Shown piece by piece: positions 25,655 to 34,129 of a stretch of DNA of 64,000 bases (positions are counted from its first letter, which is position 1; the number at the start of each line of letters is the position of its first letter). The stretch comes from UBA8106 sp964569695 (GTDB lineage: Bacteria > Acidobacteriota > Vicinamibacteria > Vicinamibacterales > UBA823). The notes under the pieces were generated by a model, which worked only from the letters and a program-made list of their open reading frames with translations, was not told the origin of the DNA and made no database searches. The DNA lies in the NCBI GenBank assembly GCA_964569695.1, contig CAZMUA010000004.1, forward strand, positions 1 to 64,000, in the 5' to 3' direction. The translations under genes were made by a program, and so were the position numbers.

Positions 25655-26231
25655 TCCTTTAGCTGGTCGAATACGTTGCCCCTGGGCTGGATCCAAAAAG
25701 ATTTATGTAAGCTACCACGACAACGAATGGGGAATGCCTCAACATGACGACCAAAAGCTGTTCGAAATGCTTTTACTCGAAGGCGCGCAGGCAGGCCTGA
25801 ATTGGATCACCATCCTTAATAAACGCGAAAACTATCGACGACGTTTCGATGGTTTTGACCCGCACAAGATTGCTCGCTACTCCGACGCGCGCATTGATCA
25901 CCTGCTTCAAGATCCAGGTATCGTACGCAACCGCCTCAAGATTAGATCTGCCAGGACTAACGCCCGTGCATTTCTTGCTGTTCAAGAAAAATTCAAGACC
26001 TTCAATGACTACATCTGGCAATTCGTCGAAGGTGCACCTCGACAAAATGCATGGAAGGCAATGAGTCAAGTGCCAACTTCAACAGACGAATCTACAATTA
26101 TGAGTCGAGACCTGAAACGCCGTGGATTTACGTTTGTCGGATCAACGATCTGCTATGCCTTTATGCAAGCAACGGGGATGGTGAACGATCATTTGGTGAG
26201 TTGTTTTCGATACCGAACAATGGTTCGTTAA
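25641..26231 (+). CDS. tag: DNA-3-methyladenine glycosylase I
   Basis: 196 residues from GTG 25641. The N-terminal RCPWA...YHDNEWGMP block, the LEGAQAGLNWITILNKR helix and the FDPHKIARY segment are diagnostic of Tag. The zinc-snap ligands are present: Cys in RCPW, His in YHDNEWG, and His and Cys in NDHLVSCFR. Tag removes 3-methyladenine from alkylated DNA in base excision repair. The frame is open upstream to 25542 inside the PEGA gene, but homology starts close to GTG 25641, which overlaps the PEGA stop by 14 bases and suggests coupled translation. Confidence 0.9.
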   Translation: MTNRNPLAGRIRCPWAGSKKIYVSYHDNEWGMPQHDDQKLFEMLLLEGAQAGLNWITILNKRENYRRRFDGFDPHKIARYSDARIDHLLQDPGIVRNRLKIRSARTNARAFLAVQEKFKTFNDYIWQFVEGAPRQNAWKAMSQVPTSTDESTIMSRDLKRRGFTFVGSTICYAFMQATGMVNDHLVSCFRYRTMVR

Positions 26232-26307
26232 ATTACAGCGCCAGACGGCTAAACTGCCACTACCTGAGTCTCTCCGGAAAAGCATTTATTCCATTGAAGC
26301 CTTGCAC

Positions 26308-26901
26308 TTAAGCAGTGCGTTCCACTGCACGCTTACTTCGATGCTGCGCAAGCACCTCACGGCCAAGCCGCTTACTTAAATACACTTTTGATTCACTGAC
26401 ATTTACTTCGTTCGGCTCAAACTTAACCACGTTAAATGCAAGATTGTCGAGAACGCTACGCATTGCGTAGAACTTATTTTTGGTCTTAGTAACGATCTCG
26501 TCGAAACCGTTTTCGAGCGCCCACACTTCTTGCTCTTCTGACAATGCGCGAAAGTGTCCTTGTCCCCGCCAGTCGCGACGGGTTGCACCAATCCAGTTAT
26601 ACATGACTTTACGGTCTCGAAACTCGACACAACCAGCCAATCTGGCCACTAAATCAGCCAGCTTAGGTTCCGATTCGTTAGCACGAAGTTCATGCGAGAC
26701 CTTATAGGACACCGGAACAACAATTGACGGATCGTCAGGCAGGCTCGCCTCAGCCATCAAAATCTGGTGGTCCCGTCCGTTGAGACGGTGAATTACTTCG
26801 GCTGAGGTTTTACGACGTGGAAATTCGCCAAAAAATTCTTCGATATATTGAATTTCCAACGACCCTTGCTGCAGCGAATATTGTCTAAGTTGATATTCCA
26901 T
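26308..26901 (-). CDS. GNAT-family N-acetyltransferase
   Basis: 197 residues. The acetyl-CoA binding motif is RRDWRGQGHFRALSEEQEVWA (central), followed by GFDEIVTKTKNKFYAMRSVLDNLAFNVVKFE, the usual beta5/alpha4 end of the fold. The substrate is not predictable. It lies only 14 bases after the metH stop on the same strand, so it is probably the second gene of a metH transcript. It is convergent with tag. Confidence 0.7.
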   Translation of the reverse strand: MEYQLRQYSLQQGSLEIQYIEEFFGEFPRRKTSAEVIHRLNGRDHQILMAEASLPDDPSIVVPVSYKVSHELRANESEPKLADLVARLAGCVEFRDRKVMYNWIGATRRDWRGQGHFRALSEEQEVWALENGFDEIVTKTKNKFYAMRSVLDNLAFNVVKFEPNEVNVSESKVYLSKRLGREVLAQHRSKRAVERTA

Positions 26902-26915
26902 CTATGGTCATTAGG

Positions 26916-29900
26916 CTACCGATCCAAATCAACCTTTGCTGGATCATAAGCTAGATTAGACGCAAGCCATCTCTCAACTTCAGTCGTTGTGCAGTTCTTG
27001 CGTGCTGCATAATCATTAACTTGATCATGCCCGATCCGGCTAACGTTGAAATATCTTGCCTCCGAATGTGCAAGATAGAGACCGCTAACACTCGCGGCAG
27101 GAATCATCGCACAAGACTCAGTCAGGTTAATACCTAGTCGCTTAGCATCAAGTAGTTCAAATAATTTGGTCTTCTGGCTGTGGTCAGGACATGCCGGATA
27201 TCCAAATGCTGGCCGAATACCTCGGTATTTTTCAGCAATTAATTCATCAGGTGTCAGTTGATCTGCCTTTTCGTAACCCCAATCTTGGCGGGCCTTGGCA
27301 TGTAGGTACTCGGCGAACGCTTCTGCTAATCGGTCGGCCAGCGCTTTAATCATAATTGCGTGGTAATCATCGTGGTCTCGTTCAAATTGGCGCACTAATT
27401 CATCAACACCGAGACCGGCAGTCACAGCGAATCCTCCAAGATAATCTTCGCACCCACTCTCACGTGGTGCGATGTAATCTACTAGTGACCGACTAGGTCG
27501 ACCATCCTGAATAAGCTGCTGCTGACGTAGCATCTGAAATCGGACTGCCTCCTGACTGCGTTCAGCATCATTGAACAAAACAAGGTCCTCGTTTTCACCA
27601 GCAGCTGGCCAAAATCCGTAAACGCCGCTTGCTTGAAGACTTTGCTCAGAACAAATGCGCTCAAGTAATCGCTGCGCATGATCGTAGAGTTCACGGGCAG
27701 CCGATCCGTAGCTCGGATGATCGAGGATGGCTGGAAATCGCCCTTTCAGTTCCCAAGCGGTAAAGAAAAAGGTCCAGTCGATATAAGGCACCAACTCATC
27801 AATCGCTACCCGCTCAAGCGCACGAGTGCCCAAGAAAGAGGGCCTGGGCATGTCGGTCGTCTTCCACACAAAACGCTGTCGGTTCGTACACGCATCTTTA
27901 AACGACATTAAGGGCTGTGCCTGCCGACTTGCATGCTTCTCACGAAGTTCCGCTTGCGTTTTTCTGTTTGTTGCGTCGAATTCTGATCTTGCAGTAGCAC
28001 TCAGCAGTGTTGCAACAACATCAACCACACGAGACGCGTCTATTACATGTACAGTGCTTGCGCCGTACTCAGGTGCGACCTTAACAGCAGTGTGTTGCCG
28101 ACTTGTAGTAGCACCTCCAATCAACAGTGGAAGAGACAGATCTCGTCGCTTCATTTCTTTGGCCACAAAGACCATTTCGTCAAGCGACGGTGTAATAAGA
28201 CCGCTCAAACCAACAATGTCCGCCTTTTCGTTGACCGCTGTCTCCAAAATCTTGTCGCACGGCACCATTACACCAAGATCGACAACCTCATAATTGTTGC
28301 ACCCCAATACGACTCCCACAATGTTCTTGCCGATGTCGTGAACATCCCCTTTCACCGTTGCCATAACAACCTTGCCTTGCGAAGAAATCCCTGTGCCCAT
28401 CTCTTCTTTTTCCGCTTCCATGAAGGGTTGTAAATAGGCCACAGCCTTTTTCATGACTCGTGCACTTTTGACAACTTGTGGAAGAAACATCTTCCCGGCA
28501 CCGAACAAATCACCAACGACTTTCATGCCATCCATGAGTGGCCCTTCAATGACCTCAAGCGGGCGATCGAATTTTTGACGTGCTTCTTCAGTATCATCGT
28601 TGATAAATCCGACTATTCCGTGCACTAGCGAGTGTGACAATCTAGTCTCAACTGGGGCCTCTCTCCAAGACAGGTCTTGGTCTCGCTTCGTGTTTTGCCC
28701 TTTCACTGTCTCAGCAAATTGGACCATGCGATCAGTCGCATCAATCCGTCGATTAAAGATAATGTCCTCAACGTGTTCCAACAGATCCGCTGAGATGTCT
28801 TCATAGACAGCTAACTGACCGGCATTAACAATACCCATATCCAGCCCTGCGCGGATAGCATGGTAGAGAAATGCTGCATGCATCGATTCCCGAACGACGT
28901 TATTGCCCCGGAAAGAGAAGGAGAGGTTGCTGATTCCACCACTTAACTTCACTCTCGGGCATGTCTCCTTAATCAGCCGCAAGGACTCAATAAAATTAAT
29001 TGCATAATCGTTGTGTTCTTCAAGACCTGTCGCAACGGCAAGAATGTTTGTATCAAAAATGATGTCGGTTGGAGCAATGCCAGCCTTCTGAGTAAGCAGA
29101 TGATATGCCCGCTGACAAATCTCAACTTTCCGCTCGATCGTGTCGGCTTGACCGGTTTCATCGAATGCCATGACGACCATACCAGCACCATAGCGTTGAA
29201 CTAAGCGTGCCTTCTTTAAAAAGTCTTCTTCGCCCTCTTTAAGACTCAAGGAGTTCACAATTGGCTTACCTTGTACACACTTCAAACCCGCCTCAAGCAC
29301 CGACCACTTGGAGCTGTCGATCATGATTGGCACGCGAGCAATATCAGGCTCTGTAGCCAGCAGATTTAGGAAACGGGTCATCACTTGCTCCGAATCAAGC
29401 ATTCCCTCATCCACGTTTACATCGATGATATTTGCACCGCCATTGACTTGATCTAGTGCAACTTGCGCAGCCTCCGTATAATCACCCGCCTTGATTAATC
29501 GCTCAAACCGTGCTGAACCAGTGACATTCGTTCGCTCGCCGATCATCTGAAAATTGCTGTCCGGATTAATCATTAACACTTCGAGACCTGCAAACCTTGT
29601 CAAGGGCTCGATATGAGGTAAAGCTCGTGGCGCAAGTCCGTCGACCGCCCGAGCGATTTCACGTATGTGATCTGGTGTCGTACCGCAACAACCACCAACA
29701 AGATTCACGAAACCGCTCTTAGCGAAGTCGCGTAAGAGTTCACTGGTTTCTTGTGGAGTTTCGTCATACTCACCGAATGAATTGGGTAACCCTGCATTCG
29801 GATAGCAACTCACATAGGTTTCTGAAATTCGCGAAAGTTCTGTGAGATAGGGCCGCATTTCACTTGCACCCAACGCACAATTTAGTCCGATAGAAAAGGG

Positions 29901-30638
29901 CCGCGCATGGCTCACCGATACGTAAAACGCGTCAAGGGTTTGTCCGGACAGCGTGCGGCCACTGCGATCTGTTATGGTCACGGACAATGCGACAGGAATG
30001 TCTTCACTGGATTTATCCAGGACCTCTTGGATGGCAAAAATGGCCGCCTTCGCATTCAACGTGTCGAATATCGTCTCAACCAGAAGTAGATCAACTCCAC
30101 CTGACACAAGTCCCTTCACCTGTTCTACATAAGCATCTCGCAGTGAGTCGAAATTAATGTCACGCGCAGAGGCATCATTAACGTCAGGTGAAATTGAGAG
30201 AGTCCGATTCGTGGGGCCAACTACCCCCGCTACCAATCTCGGTCGGTCGGGTGTCCGTGCGGTCCAGTTAGCAGCTGCTTTATTGGCAATCCTAGCGGCC
30301 TCCTGATTCATCTCGAATACGATTTCTTCGAGGCCATAGTCCGCTTGAGAGACTGCCGTGCTATTGAACGTGTTTGTCTCAATGATGTCGGCTCCAGCCT
30401 CTAGGTAATCGTTATGTATCGCCTCCACAACATTAGGAGCAGTCAGGGTTAGCAGATCGTTATTGCCTCGAAGATCATGGGAATGATTTGCGAACCGGAC
30501 ACCTCGAAATTGTGCCTCCGTCAACTGCCGTTGCTGTATCATCGTACCCATTGCTCCGTCGATGATTAAAATCCGCTTCTCGAGCAACTGACTCAGCAAG
30601 GCTCTCTGATTGGGTGCTGTTTTTTTCAGGTCTTCCAT
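26916..30638 (-). CDS. metH: Cobalamin-dependent methionine synthase
   Basis: 1240 residues, close to the E. coli length, with all four modules. The homocysteine domain (about 20-345) has the zinc-binding GCCGTT motif; the methyltetrahydrofolate domain (about 355-620) has IGERTNVTGSARF and NIIDVNVDEGMLD; the cobalamin domain (about 670-900) has the lower-ligand motif DVHDIGKNIVG; and the reactivation domain has RPAFGYPACPDH for S-adenosylmethionine. It transfers a methyl group from 5-methyl-THF through cobalamin to homocysteine. It needs imported or locally made B12; no B12 genes are in this window. The upstream region holds a 6S-like structure, not a recognisable cobalamin or SAM riboswitch. 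Confidence 0.97.
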   Translation of the reverse strand: MEDLKKTAPNQRALLSQLLEKRILIIDGAMGTMIQQRQLTEAQFRGVRFANHSHDLRGNNDLLTLTAPNVVEAIHNDYLEAGADIIETNTFNSTAVSQADYGLEEIVFEMNQEAARIANKAAANWTARTPDRPRLVAGVVGPTNRTLSISPDVNDASARDINFDSLRDAYVEQVKGLVSGGVDLLLVETIFDTLNAKAAIFAIQEVLDKSSEDIPVALSVTITDRSGRTLSGQTLDAFYVSVSHARPFSIGLNCALGASEMRPYLTELSRISETYVSCYPNAGLPNSFGEYDETPQETSELLRDFAKSGFVNLVGGCCGTTPDHIREIARAVDGLAPRALPHIEPLTRFAGLEVLMINPDSNFQMIGERTNVTGSARFERLIKAGDYTEAAQVALDQVNGGANIIDVNVDEGMLDSEQVMTRFLNLLATEPDIARVPIMIDSSKWSVLEAGLKCVQGKPIVNSLSLKEGEEDFLKKARLVQRYGAGMVVMAFDETGQADTIERKVEICQRAYHLLTQKAGIAPTDIIFDTNILAVATGLEEHNDYAINFIESLRLIKETCPRVKLSGGISNLSFSFRGNNVVRESMHAAFLYHAIRAGLDMGIVNAGQLAVYEDISADLLEHVEDIIFNRRIDATDRMVQFAETVKGQNTKRDQDLSWREAPVETRLSHSLVHGIVGFINDDTEEARQKFDRPLEVIEGPLMDGMKVVGDLFGAGKMFLPQVVKSARVMKKAVAYLQPFMEAEKEEMGTGISSQGKVVMATVKGDVHDIGKNIVGVVLGCNNYEVVDLGVMVPCDKILETAVNEKADIVGLSGLITPSLDEMVFVAKEMKRRDLSLPLLIGGATTSRQHTAVKVAPEYGASTVHVIDASRVVDVVATLLSATARSEFDATNRKTQAELREKHASRQAQPLMSFKDACTNRQRFVWKTTDMPRPSFLGTRALERVAIDELVPYIDWTFFFTAWELKGRFPAILDHPSYGSAARELYDHAQRLLERICSEQSLQASGVYGFWPAAGENEDLVLFNDAERSQEAVRFQMLRQQQLIQDGRPSRSLVDYIAPRESGCEDYLGGFAVTAGLGVDELVRQFERDHDDYHAIMIKALADRLAEAFAEYLHAKARQDWGYEKADQLTPDELIAEKYRGIRPAFGYPACPDHSQKTKLFELLDAKRLGINLTESCAMIPAASVSGLYLAHSEARYFNVSRIGHDQVNDYAARKNCTTTEVERWLASNLAYDPAKVDLDR

Positions 30639-30792
30639 AATGCCTGTTTCTTCTTATCGATCTTCTGGTAAAGACTCTATCGCACATCCAGCCAATCTAT
30701 ATCACTGGCCTCCGACCAACCCACTGGTCTAGTTTTGCATCGGCCCAATGACGGTCTACCTTAATCACAAATATTGTCACATCAAGAACCAG

Positions 30793-30932
30793 AATCCTCT
30801 CGGAAAACATCTCCTTCACTTCTTGGGTGGGACGCGGACCGTCCTGCGGAGCTCTCTCCTACAAGATCTCGCTCGTTTAATGTTTCCGGTTCAAGATCGC
30901 CCGCTCCAATACAAAACGGAGGTGTTCGGACT
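30793..30932 (-). ncRNA. Structured RNA candidate, 6S-like
   Basis: The 294-base gap between metH and the upstream gene can fold, on the minus strand, into one long interrupted hairpin. A closing helix pairs AACACCTCC (30926-30918) with GGAGATGTT (30814-30806), with one mismatch; an outer helix pairs AGTCC with GGATT. Inside are GGGCG/CGTCC and ACCG/CGGT helices, then a large unpaired bubble (GAAACATTAAACGAGCGAG), then an apical hairpin TCTTG..GGAG(AGAG)CTCC..CAGGA. A long rod with a central bubble and a CUCCGC-type apical segment recalls 6S RNA, the RNA polymerase decoy. The core is shorter than typical 6S. The ends are estimates, and the name is tentative. Confidence 0.42.
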
Positions 30933-31373
30933 TTAGGTGGCGTCTGATGACGGTGCGGCCTTGGTGCGCTGCTTTAAGATCTCGTCAATGAGGAACAAGT
31001 CGGTCAAGAGAGCGCGAAGATGAATAGAAGCATTCAGGTTGTCGATCAGTTGTGAACTAATAGAAGGCTGTGCAAGCGCAAGCTGGATGGCTGCTTGTGC
31101 GTCACTCGCATCGCGTTCAAGCACGGCGATGAACCTTTCGTAACAGTCTGCCGGCTCCACTGCCGAATCGGCCACCAATTTCCGAAAGACATCTCCAAGG
31201 CCTGTCATGGCCTCATTACTACGCTTCAGATAGTCACGCAACTGACCAGCGCTCTCTGAACCAGAATCACCCGCGAGTCCTTGCGCAGCATACGCGAGCA
31301 TGAATTCATAGCTTTCTTCGATAGCGTTGCAGCGATCCTGCAACTGATCTTGCACCGCTTTCGTCACGCTCAC
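30933..31373 (-). CDS. Small helical protein of unknown function, associated with the hydroxylase genes
   Basis: 146 residues, soluble and mostly helical, no cysteine cluster and no signal peptide. I do not recognise a family. The start is a GTG placed directly after the stop codon of the cytochrome b gene, so the two are tightly linked. The position, last in a molybdenum-hydroxylase gene set, suggests an assembly or accessory role, but nothing in the sequence shows this directly. Confidence 0.6.
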   Translation of the reverse strand: MSVTKAVQDQLQDRCNAIEESYEFMLAYAAQGLAGDSGSESAGQLRDYLKRSNEAMTGLGDVFRKLVADSAVEPADCYERFIAVLERDASDAQAAIQLALAQPSISSQLIDNLNASIHLRALLTDLFLIDEILKQRTKAAPSSDAT

Positions 31374-32252
31374 CTACCGAGATTCTGGCGCCTGGGTCGA
31401 AGGCGCATTGATGGGCCGCGATTCGGGGTGCTGTGTTGGTTTCCACTGGTTCGGATCGTGATGCTCGACGAAATGTTCACGACCAATCCAACCATTAATC
31501 ATTGACCAAGTCAGAAAACGCTTTTCAGGTCTCAGCCCAAAATAGATGTGCGCGATGATTAACGTTACAAGTGAAACCGCCGAGAGTCCGTGGAGCACGT
31601 AAATCATTCCCCAGGTTTGTGACGTAAACAAATAAGGATCACGTGCCCAGAGTGGAGTTTCAATACGGAACATCATTAATATTCCAGTACCGATAACCAT
31701 ACCGCCAGTAACAAGGATAGCGTGGTGGTACAGTCGATTTTCCAGTGGGTACTTCGCATGCTTTCTCGGTGCCTGAGCAGCCTGCCCGACACTGCGTTTA
31801 AACCTGTTTATTGCTTCGGTTATATCACGCCCGCTGATCCACATCGTCCAAAGATCCATCCAGAATGTCGAATGAATGATATGAAAAACAATCGACAGGG
31901 TGAGCACTACACCTGCAACCCAATGTATGGTCACCCAAGCGAATTGAACACCGATTACTGGCAGGAATCCAGTAAACAGGAGGACCAACATAGTCACAGC
32001 CATCACCCAGTGAAAGAGCCTAGAAGCAACAGAGTGACGCGCGACGCGCTCCGGCACATTCGCTGTCTGAATCGAATCCGAATCCTGGTCGAAAAGTCCG
32101 TACTTTCGCTGAGGTACAAACCAAGCCAAATACATGGAGTGCGCAATCACAAACAGAATGCCTGATCCTGCTGCTAAATAGAGGAGATTCCAGGAAATCC
32201 GGATTAGCACTTCCTGTCCCCAGGGGTCACTGCCCCACGAAAGGAACTCCAT
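31374..32252 (-). CDS. Cytochrome b/b6-domain membrane subunit
   Basis: 292 residues with five or six transmembrane helices. It resembles the Ni-hydrogenase/formate dehydrogenase gamma-type cytochrome b (PF01292): an early SRLFHWVMAVTMLVLLFTGF helix, TIHWVAGVVLTLSIVFHIIHS, and later YHHAILVTGGMVIGTGI and VLHGLSAVSLVTLIIAHIYFG. The paired His in these helices would bind two b hemes. It probably passes electrons from the exported hydroxylase to the quinone pool. It directly follows the FAD subunit (stop and start adjacent) and directly precedes the 146-residue unknown. Confidence 0.82.
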   Translation of the reverse strand: MEFLSWGSDPWGQEVLIRISWNLLYLAAGSGILFVIAHSMYLAWFVPQRKYGLFDQDSDSIQTANVPERVARHSVASRLFHWVMAVTMLVLLFTGFLPVIGVQFAWVTIHWVAGVVLTLSIVFHIIHSTFWMDLWTMWISGRDITEAINRFKRSVGQAAQAPRKHAKYPLENRLYHHAILVTGGMVIGTGILMMFRIETPLWARDPYLFTSQTWGMIYVLHGLSAVSLVTLIIAHIYFGLRPEKRFLTWSMINGWIGREHFVEHHDPNQWKPTQHPESRPINAPSTQAPESR

Positions 32253-33254
32253 CTACACCTCCGCTCTCTGAATCGACCGCTTAACTAGATTAAGCATCAA
32301 TGGAATCTTGTATGCGTTATGCCGTAAAGGTTTCGCACCCCTCACGGCCAACTCCGAAACTCGTTCGGCGGTCGTGTCATCGAGTGACTCACAGCGAACG
32401 GCGTTTTCAACTGCCGTCATACGAAGAGGTCGAGGTGCAACGCCATTAACCGCAATACGGGCTTCTTCAATTATGCCGTTATTGGCTAGAATAGCCGACG
32501 CAACATTGACTAGAGGAAAGTCCCATACTTGCCGGTCACGTACCTTCTCAAAATAAAAGTGAGCTCCTGCAAACGTGGCTGGAACACGAACTGTTGTCAA
32601 TAAATCACCAGGCTGCAGAACACTCATTCTAGTGATGTCCGTACTGGGCCCGATGAAAAAATCTTCTGCACTTACAACTCGCTCACCGCTGCTCGACCGG
32701 ATTACCATCTGCGCATCAAGTGCGATCAGGGCTGGCGCGGTATCCGACGGATTAACTGCTACGCAACGATCCGCTTCAAAAATCGCGTGTTCACGATTCA
32801 TTGAAGCCGGTGTGTCTGCATAACAAATGTTGCCGCCGGCGCGATAACAGGTCCAACCATCACGGTAATACCAACACCGCGTGTCTTGATTCAAGTTTCC
32901 ACCGATTGTGCCCTGGTTGCGAATCTGCGGTGATGCCACGAGTTCTGCCGCTTCAACCAGAAGGCTGTAGTTTTCTACAATCTCGGGATGAGCGACAACC
33001 TCAGACAAAGGCGTCATAGCACCAATCTCAAGGCCATCGTTTGTGGTCCGTACGCCTCTCAACGATTCGATACCACCAAGATCCACAACCACACTAGGTC
33101 GTAAAATGCGATCCTTGAACCAGTCGAAAGAATCCAGTCCTCCAGCTAGCACCCACGCATCCTCTCGATGCTCGTCGAGTAAAGCGACAGCGTCGTCTAC
33201 ACTCGTTGGTTGAAACAGTTCAAATGCCGCCATCATGTCGCGAATAACGGCCAT
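32253..33254 (-). CDS. FAD-binding (medium) subunit of a xanthine dehydrogenase-family enzyme
   Basis: 333 residues of the CoxM/PaoB type. The FAD motifs LAGGLDSF (37-44) and the TIGGNLNQDTR loop are present. Four cysteines (C127, C136, C144, C164) lie in an insert after NLNQDTR, the arrangement that binds an extra [4Fe-4S] cluster in the beta subunit of 4-hydroxybenzoyl-CoA reductase and in E. coli PaoB. There is no signal peptide; such subunits are exported folded with a Tat-bearing partner. The iron-sulfur subunit gene is just upstream. The catalytic molybdenum subunit is not in this window. Confidence 0.88.
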   Translation of the reverse strand: MAVIRDMMAAFELFQPTSVDDAVALLDEHREDAWVLAGGLDSFDWFKDRILRPSVVVDLGGIESLRGVRTTNDGLEIGAMTPLSEVVAHPEIVENYSLLVEAAELVASPQIRNQGTIGGNLNQDTRCWYYRDGWTCYRAGGNICYADTPASMNREHAIFEADRCVAVNPSDTAPALIALDAQMVIRSSSGERVVSAEDFFIGPSTDITRMSVLQPGDLLTTVRVPATFAGAHFYFEKVRDRQVWDFPLVNVASAILANNGIIEEARIAVNGVAPRPLRMTAVENAVRCESLDDTTAERVSELAVRGAKPLRHNAYKIPLMLNLVKRSIQRAEV

Positions 33255-33333
33255 GATGTAACCTCCTCGTTAAGTGTCGCTCAAATCAACGAGACTTAAT
33301 ATCTCGTTCTTATTTGTAAACCAGTTTGCAATT

Positions 33334-33960
33334 CTAAGCATCCCGCGCGTACTCCGCAGCCCGCTCCATCGCTGTCAAAATCTTGTCGTAATCAGCGCAT
33401 CTACACAAATTTCCAGAGAGTCCATGTGCCAACTCTGCGCGAGTCGGATTTGGATTCGTTTTAAGAAATCCCGTCGCAGTCATTACAAAGCCAGACATGC
33501 AAAAAGCACATTGAAAACCTTGTTCGTCAACGACGGCCTGCTGCACAGGGCTTAACGTGCCATCCTCACCGGCGAGACCTTCGATTGTCTGCACACGCCG
33601 ACCGCGCACTGAATGGGTTAAAATCGAGCACGAATAGTGCGGCACGTCATCGATAAGCACAGTACACGCTCCGCATTCAGCACGATCGCAACCCAGTTTG
33701 GTGCCGGTCAATCCCAACTTGTAACGCAAGGTCATCGCTAGCGTTTCCTGTTTCATGATGTCTACACGCCGTTGCTGGCCGTTGACGGTGAGCGTTACGA
33801 GGCGCTCGACCGATCCTGGTGTCACCGGCTGAGCCTGGACAGCACCCCGGAACACATAGCCAGCCGAAGACACAACCGCTCCTGCAGCAACGACACCTTT
33901 AATGAAGTTTCTCCTCGAAACTCCCTTGTCGATAGCATCAATGATGTCGAGGTCAGCCAT
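33334..33960 (-). CDS. Tat-exported [2Fe-2S] (small) subunit of a xanthine dehydrogenase-family enzyme
   Basis: 208 residues. Residues 15-44 are a twin-arginine signal (SRRNFIKG followed by a hydrophobic stretch and VQAQ). The plant-type ferredoxin cluster is bound by C91, C96, C99 and C111; the second [2Fe-2S] cluster by C151, C154, C186 and C188 in the ECxxCxxG... and LCRC patterns. This is the electron-transfer subunit of PaoA/IorA-like periplasmic aldehyde or N-heterocycle oxidoreductases. The partner FAD subunit follows 79 bases downstream; the large molybdopterin subunit is missing here. Confidence 0.9.
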   Translation of the reverse strand: MADLDIIDAIDKGVSRRNFIKGVVAAGAVVSSAGYVFRGAVQAQPVTPGSVERLVTLTVNGQQRRVDIMKQETLAMTLRYKLGLTGTKLGCDRAECGACTVLIDDVPHYSCSILTHSVRGRRVQTIEGLAGEDGTLSPVQQAVVDEQGFQCAFCMSGFVMTATGFLKTNPNPTRAELAHGLSGNLCRCADYDKILTAMERAAEYARDA

Positions 33961-34129
33961 GGATTTGGATCGCCTTTCTTTACAGCCGTAACTTCAAGCT
34001 CAAGCCGGACTCAGTCACATACGTGCCGGATCATACTATGTACGCCCATCAGCACGAAAGCCAAATTGTCCCTATAAAGAACGATAATGATGCTGAGACC
34101 GGATCTCATTACTAGATTTTAACTGGAAT

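Noticed and set aside
27826..28293. 155-residue plus-strand open frame antisense to metH
   Set aside because: Shadow of the well-supported metH cobalamin domain; no recognisable motif.
30639..30935. Cobalamin or SAM riboswitch upstream of metH
   Set aside because: Neither the cobalamin B12-box nor a SAM-I-type core is recognisable in this stretch; the visible structure looks more like 6S RNA.
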